Source: Gonium pectorale
Taxonomy: Eukaryota > Chlorophyta > Chlorophyceae > Chlamydomonadales > Volvocaceae
NCBI GenBank assembly: GCA_001584585.1
Contig: LSYV01000019.1
Span: 507,499 to 521,398 of the forward strand
Direction: 5' to 3'
Length of the DNA stretch: 13,900 nucleotides
Numbering within the stretch: position 1 is the stretch's first letter; each line of letters opens with the position of its first letter. Shown here piece after piece: positions 9,350 through 13,900 of this stretch. Position numbers and translations under genes: made by a program. The notes under the pieces were generated by a model. That model was given only the letters and a program-made list of their open reading frames with translations. It was not told the DNA's origin and made no database searches.

Positions 9350-10189
9350 TCATAGGGAAGTGGTGTGCTTCCGTACGCGCAGCTCATTTCGGTCAAGATC
9401 CACCACTGCCTGGTACGAGGCCAGCGTGTGTGCCCCCAAGATCACATCTGCCGCCGCCGTCAGGCTGGGCAAGACGAGGGCTGGAACGCGTACTGCCATA
9501 CGACCCAGCTTAAGCCTTAGCAGGGTTTGGCCCAGGATGGGCACAATGCCGTTATCGGAAAGGCTAACATGGGAGAAGGGGGATGGCCCGACTCTCACGC
9601 CCAATTTTCGTACCCAAGATTGTGCAACGAAATTGTGACTGGCTCCGGTATCCACCAGGGCTTTCAGTATAAATCCAGCCACCTTGGCATGGATATGGGG
9701 CGTGTTGTACCCCATAGCTGCGCACTTTGGTACGGTATTGGATCCGGGTGCATCATACCAGGCTGTCATAGCCGCAGTAAGGCCAGGCAGGAGAACCCGT
9801 TCTCCCTGCAACCCGATCCCATATAAGAGCTGCGTACCCACTGGGTAATGTTGTATTAGTGTCATGCCTGCCACCGGCGTTGAGGAGGGTACAAGCACAC
9901 AAGCTGCTGTGCTTTCAGGCTGCAGACTTTTGCAGCTGCGGTAATGTGCGAGATACCGGCGGATGTGCTCAACTGGAGGCACCATCCAAACCGGAAGGCC
10001 ACCGACTTCAGTAGAGAGGCACGAGCGCCCAGTGCAGCCGTAACGGGTACACGTGGCGGTCAGTCCGTGGTCTGCGGTGCAAGCGTCAAACGTGAACTGC
10101 CTGCCAATGCGCGACTCAAGCTCCGCCAAGTCCGCATTGATGAACGCGACACCACCCAATGCATTCAGCACTGGTACGGTACCGAGCTA
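9350..10189 (-). CDS. Retroelement Pol fragment: Dam-like methyltransferase fold plus retropepsin
   Basis: An open frame of about 279 codons after a TAG at about 10187-10189; no ATG near the beginning, so it is normally made as part of a polyprotein. Numbering from the GTG at 10171: residues 10-140 (FTFDACTADHG, LPVWMVPPVEHIRRYLAHYR, CVLVPSS, LIQHYPVGTQLLYG) resemble the phage-type N6-adenine methyltransferase (Dam) fold. In that fold the catalytic motif is N/D-PP-Y/F; here it reads VPP, so methylation is probably lost. Residues 160-265 are a retropepsin: LVDTGASHNF with catalytic Asp174, a hydrophobic strand, then DVILGAHTLASYQAVVDLD. The frame stops at 9350-9352, 40 nt before the fold-back, with no reverse transcriptase following. 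Gag ends at 10245 in another frame, about 55 nt upstream. Retropepsin is a firm call; the methyltransferase relationship is from motif recognition only. Confidence 0.8.
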
Positions 10190-10244
10190 CTGACGCGTCA
10201 ACGCCGTGCTGCGGGCGTGCCGGCGCAAAACCCGGGGCAACTCC

Positions 10245-10701
10245 CTAGGCCTGCATGGGGGCGGCGCCACCCGCGCCACCCGCACCCGCGAGCTGCTGCA
10301 TGGGGCAGGCAGCCGACCGGTGCCCGTCCTGCATACATATCCAGCACACCCCAGAGGCCCACGCCTCGCGGATCCGGCGCTTGGGGATGGGCCGGCCGCC
10401 GGGAAAGGTGTGCTCCGACATCTCCTCGTCCTCCTCCCGGGGCCGCCGCCGGCAAGGCTGCTGCCATCCCCCATCGTCCGCGCGGCCGCCGCCGCGACCC
10501 GCGCCGCGGCCACCACGGCCACCGGGAGCGCCGCGGCCACCGCGGCCTCCGCTACCAACCTGGAAAGGCGCGCTGCGGCCGTTGCCGCGGCCACCCGGGC
10601 CACCGGCACGACCGCCGCCGCCGCCGCCGCGCGCACCGCCGTGGCGACCGCCACGGTCACCCTGACCACGAACGCCACCGCGACCGGCGTGTGCGGGTGC
10701 A
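10245..10701 (-). CDS. Gag C-terminal part: RGG domain and CCHC zinc knuckle (minus-strand copy)
   Basis: Nucleocapsid-type part of the retroelement Gag, binding RNA. The open frame reads an RGG/Gly-rich basic region, an acidic EEDEEMSEH segment and PIPKRRIREAWASG. Then comes a canonical zinc knuckle, CWICMQDGHRSAAC (C-x2-C-x4-H-x4-C), at 10305-10346, and a Gly/Ala tail ending at a TAG (10245-10247). Similarity to the plus-strand Gag starts sharply at 10701 (CTGCACCCGCACACGCC), so the capsid part is missing and no true start exists. The frame is intact, unlike the plus-strand copy, and nearly identical to it over 8840-9158. It lies just upstream of the Dam-like/protease fragment in the same orientation, the normal Gag-Pol order. 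Confidence 0.8.
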
Positions 10702-10706
10702 GTACT

Positions 10707-10843
10707 CAGAGCCAGTCTTCCCACTTCCTCCCTACCAGCGCTCTACGCAAGTCTACCTCTTCCTCTGGTCTTCTCGGCTCTACGGAGCTGCCCCTTTTTC
10801 CTTGCCCGACAACACGGAGCTACTTGGGTCTCGTGCCACTACA
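10707..10843 (+). repeat. 137-bp repeat, right copy
   Basis: Direct copy of 6617-6753. It begins six bases from the point (10701) where the minus-strand Gag copy loses similarity to the plus-strand Gag. This repeat therefore abuts a rearrangement junction. Sequence to the right (from 10844) is unrelated to that following the left copy. Confidence 0.9.
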
Positions 10844-11212
10844 TACGCAGTAAGAGGTAGTCCATTGTGTTGCTGCGCATGCGGCTGCTCGCAGGAGCGG
10901 GGCTGTCTTTGTCACGCCGCACGGGGTGCTGTGCGGGGGACTGAGTACAGCGGGCGAATGCCCATGCGTCGGGATTTAAAGGTGCCTTGATGTAGCAGGT
11001 TCCGGCGGTTCAATTTGTTCCACTGGGTAAACCCGGGTATGGCACGCCGTGTCGGTTGTTGGTTAGGATTTGTTGTATCCTGCCAGCAGCTGCTCTCTGC
11101 TGAGTTGATGTCAGTGTATCTCGTGTTCGCGTACCGTTGTGGTATCAGCCGTGTCCTTCCGTATTGTGTTGGTCTGGGGCCTGATGGCCTATATCCGGGT
11201 GTGCTCAGGCCG

Positions 11213-11238
11213 CGGACCTGCGTGGTGCCGCAGGTCCG
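11213..11238. terminator. Strong hairpin (10-bp stem, 6-nt loop) in possible LTR/3' region
   Basis: CGGACCTGCG at 11213-11222 pairs perfectly with CGCAGGTCCG at 11229-11238 around the loop TGGTGC. It lies in the T/G-rich stretch about 230 nt before a TGTAA signal. In a eukaryotic nuclear genome it is not a rho-independent terminator; an RNA structure in a 3' UTR or LTR is more likely. Confidence 0.45.
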
Positions 11239-11444
11239 GGCGTTGCTAGAGTCTTAGCTTCGCGATTAGCACTGCATTTCCAACGGTGTTTCGGTGTCAG
11301 AGCCACAATCCGCCGACTGTCTGCCCATCCGGAGGCATTGTTATCTGGATATCTCGCAGCGTCACGTCGTTGACGGCGTATCAGCGTATCTGGGGTTGGC
11401 CGTCCTGGCTCACCGGACCTAGGCCTGAGTTTCTATCATCATTG

Positions 11445-11449
11445 TGTAA
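11445..11449 (+). promoter_or_regulatory. TGTAA polyadenylation-type signal
   Basis: TGTAA within ATTGTGTAACAC; a second TGTAA lies at about 11502 (CTCTGTAAACC). TGTAA is the established poly(A) signal of Chlamydomonas and Volvox genes. A five-base motif is weak alone; it counts only because two occur in a T-rich, non-coding stretch. Confidence 0.3.
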
Positions 11450-11530
11450 CACTTTCTTGGTATATCTATCTCCAGGTACTGCTCAGGTGGTGTATCGCTC
11501 TGTAAACCAGTTGGACCTTTGTGTTGCCCG

Positions 11531-12620
11531 CCCTCGCTTTTTGTGATGCGCCAAGCCGGATCAGCCGTGTCACAGCACGTGATGCAGTACGACACATGTG
11601 CGTGCGGCGTGCATCGTTCGGCGTCCGCTCCGGCGTCGTACGTGTCCGGCGGGACAGAGAGACGGACGTGATGCTAACAAACATGCACTGGGCATACAGC
11701 GCCTTGCACCAACGCAACGCACCACCACCCGCTCCGACAACTCCGCCACTTTGCCCCACTGCGGCCGGTCGCATGAAAGCCTTGCGTTACAATGCACCAA
11801 AGGACCTTGAAGCACGTGATTCCATTCCGTCCCATCCCATGTGATCACTCCCAGTGATGATTCCCGCGTCCCGCCCACACTCCCCTTCCTGTCCATCCCA
11901 TCGCAAAACAAGCCCATGTCTACACCACGTCAGACACCGGCCGACCCTTGCCAGATACAAGATACAGATTACAGACTCCCCAGAGAGGGGTGCCGCGATT
12001 GGAGTGTATGGAGGAGGCAGCCGGGAAGAAGGGAAGACGCGGCATGAAACGCATGATGAGCGGGGCAATCTCGCAGGGGCAGTCGCCATCACCCACCGGC
12101 CAACTGGCAACTGGCCGGGCCGAGTGACCCGCGGGTCACTGGCCAGGCCGGCGGCCGAAACGCCTCTCGAGTGCCAGTGACTGTCGCTCTGAGGCGCTCA
12201 AACCAGCTGTGAGTGAACGGATGAAGCAGCAGATGGCGGCGGGCTGTCCGGGCCGTTCGATTGCGGGTTAGTGGGGGATCATTTGCGCATCCCACCGCCG
12301 CAAAAGCGCACGCTATGCGTTGGCCTTTCTAAGCCTCCCCTAAAATGAGAAGGCATTGAGTGCTTCCAAAGCAATAACGCAATAGCCGCACGGCATTGCG
12401 ACGCAGCGATTCCGGCGATTGCGTCACCTGCCGTGCGACCCGCGCGACCTTGAACCCCGGGCGGGCGCCCCGGGCCCCGCCATCTCTCTCCGCTCCCTTG
12501 TTTCCCTATCCGCCAGCTGCCTCAGACTCTCTGACTGTGATTACCTCGCAAGCCATTTACTAGCAGGCCCGCCGGAACCGACCCAAGCGTGCCGAGCGTT
12601 TCCCCCGTCATCGCAAACTA
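11531..12620. other. Non-coding region between retroelement and next gene
   Basis: About 1.1 kb with no recognisable gene on either strand; open frames are short and lack family resemblance or codon-bias support. It holds two adjacent hairpins at 12096-12140, clusters of GCAAT/ATTGCG words at about 12370-12425, and a GC-rich palindromic stretch (CCCGGGCGGGCGCCCCGGG) at about 12457-12475. The right end probably includes promoter elements of the gene starting at 12954. Confidence 0.5.
12096..12140. repeat. Two adjacent hairpin-forming palindromes
   Basis: The first has stem CCGGCCA (12096-12102)/TGGCCGG (12112-12118) with loop ACTGGCAAC. The second, four bases on, is the perfect 18-base palindrome AGTGACCCGCGGGTCACT (12123-12140), flanked by GGCC on both sides. 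Possible protein-binding site or mobile-element remnant; no function can be assigned. Confidence 0.7.
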
Positions 12621-12628
12621 GTCTCCTC

Positions 12629-12635
12629 TTTATAG
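12629..12635 (+). promoter_or_regulatory. Possible TATA-like element (TTTATAG) upstream of the gene at 12954
   Basis: CTCTTTATAGGTGAG is the only TATA-like word in the several hundred bases before the ATG at 12954. If used, transcription would start near 12660 and give a 5' UTR of about 290 nt. The same stretch also reads as a splice donor (ATAG|GTGAGT), so it could instead be the end of a 5' UTR exon. Weak either way. Confidence 0.3.
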
Positions 12636-12953
12636 GTGAGTACGTTCAGGGCTTTGTTTGGCGCTCTTTACCTCGTGACGGACGCGGCGCCGGTACGCGC
12701 TGAGTGAAGCAATTATTCCAGTGGCCGCCGGGTCGCCGACTCAATGGACTTTTGGGGTTGCTCTGCCAGGCAGACTGGAGTGGCCACGCACCACGCCAAG
12801 AACATTAACCCATAACGCCGAGCATAACGCCTTAATCATCTCGCAGAGCCTGCAGCAGTCCCGCCCACCAATAGCAGCCGTTTCGAGGAGCGGAGCCCGC
12901 CCGACGCCCACAGCCAGACGTCAACTCGCTTCCACAAATCCGCACACGCGATC

Positions 12954-13648
12954 ATGCGCCTGTCCGCTCCCCAGCTGTCGCAGCAGCGGCCCGCGAGCCA
13001 GGCGCGGCAGCGTCGCGGCGGCAGCAGCCGGGCGGTGGTCGCGGCGGCGGCTGCGAGGCGGTCCAGACCCTCCCCAGGGACTGGCCTGGCCCCGCAGCAG
13101 CAGCAGCAGCAGCCCTCCGGCCGCCGTGGTAAGGAGGGGGGCGAGTGCGTAGCGGACCGCGCCGGGTAACGGGTAACGCTGAGGGGTCATTGTGTGAAGG
13201 AGCTCCGGGCGGGGTCTGGAGATGGGATGCCGGTGGAGGGTCGGGCTGTGGATGCCGGGGAAAGCGACGCGGACGGGGGTCCTCCCCCCCTAGGAAGGGT
13301 AAACCGGGGAGGGGCATGCGCGACGTGCGTGTGCGCTTGCGGCGGGGGCGCAGCGTCCTGATGACGCTGGCGGCCCAACCCCTGCCCCAGTTCCTGTCGG
13401 CATGCTTCCCGTTCGCCCACTCCGTCAGTCCCCATTCAGCTGCGGCCACCACCTCGCTGGCCCAACCACACGTTCGCGCTTACGCTCGCGTATGGGTCGT
13501 TCATTTCAACGCTGAAAGCTGATCCCTACCACGCACGCAGATGCTCAGCGCAACTGAGCTCCCCCGTACCCCTTCCGCCCCGCAGGCGTGATCGTGCGCT
13601 TCCGGGAAGACCAGCCAACCCGCGGTGATGCCGCCACCGACGTCGCGG
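12954..13648 (+). CDS. Unidentified protein with organelle-transit-like N-terminus, 5' part (runs off right edge)
   Basis: Product not recognised. Exon 1 is 12954-13128, from the first ATG (A at -3), ending at a good donor CCGTG|GTAAGG in phase 1. It encodes about 58 residues rich in Ala, Arg, Ser and Gln with no acidic residues (MRLSAPQLSQQ, SSRAVVAAAAARR, then six Gln). This composition is typical of algal chloroplast or mitochondrial transit peptides. Exon 2 probably starts at 13585 after the acceptor CCGCCCCGCAG, and its phase fits. It reads GVIVRFREDQPTRGDAATDV up to a weak donor at about 13649 (GG|GTGGGG); an earlier donor at 13625 (GTGATG) is possible. The remaining exons lie beyond or near the right edge. 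Position 13129-13584 is intron. An overlapping frame from 12721 was rejected as a shadow. The presence of a gene is likely; targeting and exon 2 are inferences. Confidence 0.5.
13095..13112 (+). repeat. (CAG)6 tract encoding poly-Gln
   Basis: Six perfect CAG units within exon 1 of the gene starting at 12954, read as six Gln just before the exon end. A length-variable microsatellite is likely. Confidence 0.9.
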
Positions 13649-13900
13649 GTGGGGCTGCGCTGCCTCTGTTCCGGGCGGGAGGGGGGGATGCGGGCAGGGC
13701 GCGTCCATAGGGGCTGGAGGCGATGTTTATACACAGCTGGTGCGCGTGGGGTGGTGGTGGTGGTGGTGGTGGAGGTGAGGCCGGGGCTGATCGGAAGCAG
13801 GAGTGATGGCGGGTGTGTGATCTAGCCCGTCTGCGGCCCCTGTCCTCGATCCCTGGGCGCTCATCGCTGGTGATGTACACCGCTCATGGACACCCGCTCA
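13649..13900 (+). other. Probable intron sequence of the right-hand gene
   Basis: After the proposed donor at about 13649 no conserved or exon-like segment is seen. The stretch contains a GGT microsatellite (13750-13770) and mixed GC-rich DNA to the edge. A further exon near the edge cannot be excluded. Confidence 0.35.
13750..13770. repeat. (GGT)7 microsatellite
   Basis: Seven perfect GGT units, extended by GGAGGT. Located in the probable intron of the gene starting at 12954. The G-run spacing is compatible with a G-quadruplex on the plus strand, though only with two-G layers. Confidence 0.9.

Larger units (their letters stand above)
6617..10843. mobile_element. Rearranged, decayed LTR-type retrotransposon (Gag and protease only)
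   Basis: Span from the left to the right copy of a 137-bp repeat. Inside are a plus-strand Gag pseudogene, a fold-back of its RGG part, a minus-strand Dam-like/retropepsin fragment and a minus-strand Gag C-terminus with a zinc knuckle. The retropepsin motifs (LVDTGAS, DVILG) resemble those of Ty3/gypsy elements. No reverse transcriptase (YxDD), RNase H or integrase motif was seen in any frame, so classification rests on Gag and protease alone. No target-site duplication or TG...CA termini could be fixed, so the boundaries are provisional. The less GC-rich DNA to about 11520 may also belong to it. Confidence 0.75.
10844..11530 (+). other. Less GC-rich non-coding stretch, possible LTR or 3' UTR
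   Basis: No recognisable coding sequence. GC content is visibly lower and T/TG-rich compared with both sides. It contains a strong hairpin at 11213-11238 and TGTAA, the usual volvocine polyadenylation signal, at about 11445 and 11502. TGGTATCAGC at 11141 looks like an initiator-Met-tRNA primer binding site, but there is no LTR end next to it. Assignment to the retroelement is a guess from composition and position. Confidence 0.35.

Noticed and set aside
6617..10843. The 137-bp repeat as a complete pair of LTRs
   Set aside because: No TG...CA ends, no target-site duplication and no consistent coding orientation between the copies; kept as a possible LTR fragment only.
12230..12290. Possible tRNA gene (B-box-like CGTTCGATTGC)
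   Set aside because: No matching A box, acceptor stem or anticodon arm could be folded.
12721..13152. Plus-strand frame with Ser and Ala runs overlapping the gene at 12954
   Set aside because: It starts with GTG, reads the CAG tract as Ser, passes through the splice donor at 13129, and gives a less gene-like product than the ATG frame at 12954.

Overview
The window looks like nuclear DNA of a volvocine or other chlamydomonadalean green alga. The signs are very high GC, many short GT-AG introns, CAG/poly-Gln and Ala/Gly/Pro-rich coding stretches, TGTAA polyadenylation-type signals, and a conserved gene closest in sequence to plant and animal homologues. This is inference from style; there is no rRNA or organellar marker to place it exactly. 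No bacterial-type operon is present.

Positions 1-5125 (minus strand) hold the 5' part of a gamma-tubulin complex component 3 gene (GCP3/Spc98 family). Ten exons can be joined with consistent splice phases and give about 655 codons. They run from the start ATG at 5125 to the conserved LGQGD motif near 395, and the gene continues off the left edge. One intron is only 67 nt and explains what otherwise looks like a frameshift in the first exon. From 5126 to about 6616 is GC-rich intergenic DNA with small inverted and tandem repeats and no recognisable gene.

Positions about 6617-10843 (perhaps to about 11520) are a rearranged, decayed LTR-type retrotransposon. A broken Gag lies on the plus strand (7117-9158). 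A second Gag C-terminus with a CCHC zinc knuckle (10245-10701) and a Pol N-terminal fragment (9350-10189) lie on the minus strand. The Pol fragment joins a phage-Dam-like methyltransferase fold to a retropepsin. A near-perfect fold-back of the Gag RGG segment is centred near 9172. A 137-bp repeat (98.5% identical by eye) lies at 6617 and 10707, in direct orientation although the Gag copies are inverted. No reverse transcriptase, RNase H or integrase is visible, so the element is non-autonomous or broken.

Positions 10844-11530 are less GC-rich, with a strong hairpin and TGTAA signals, and may be LTR or 3' UTR. Positions 11530-12953 are non-coding with tandem hairpins, then a probable promoter/5' UTR. 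At 12954 a plus-strand gene starts. Its first exon encodes an organelle-transit-like N-terminus with a poly-Gln tract, a second short exon is probable at 13585, and the gene leaves the right edge. Its product cannot be identified.

The part closest to a previously undescribed system is the Gag - zinc knuckle - Dam-like - retropepsin arrangement in an algal retroelement, together with its palindromic rearrangement.
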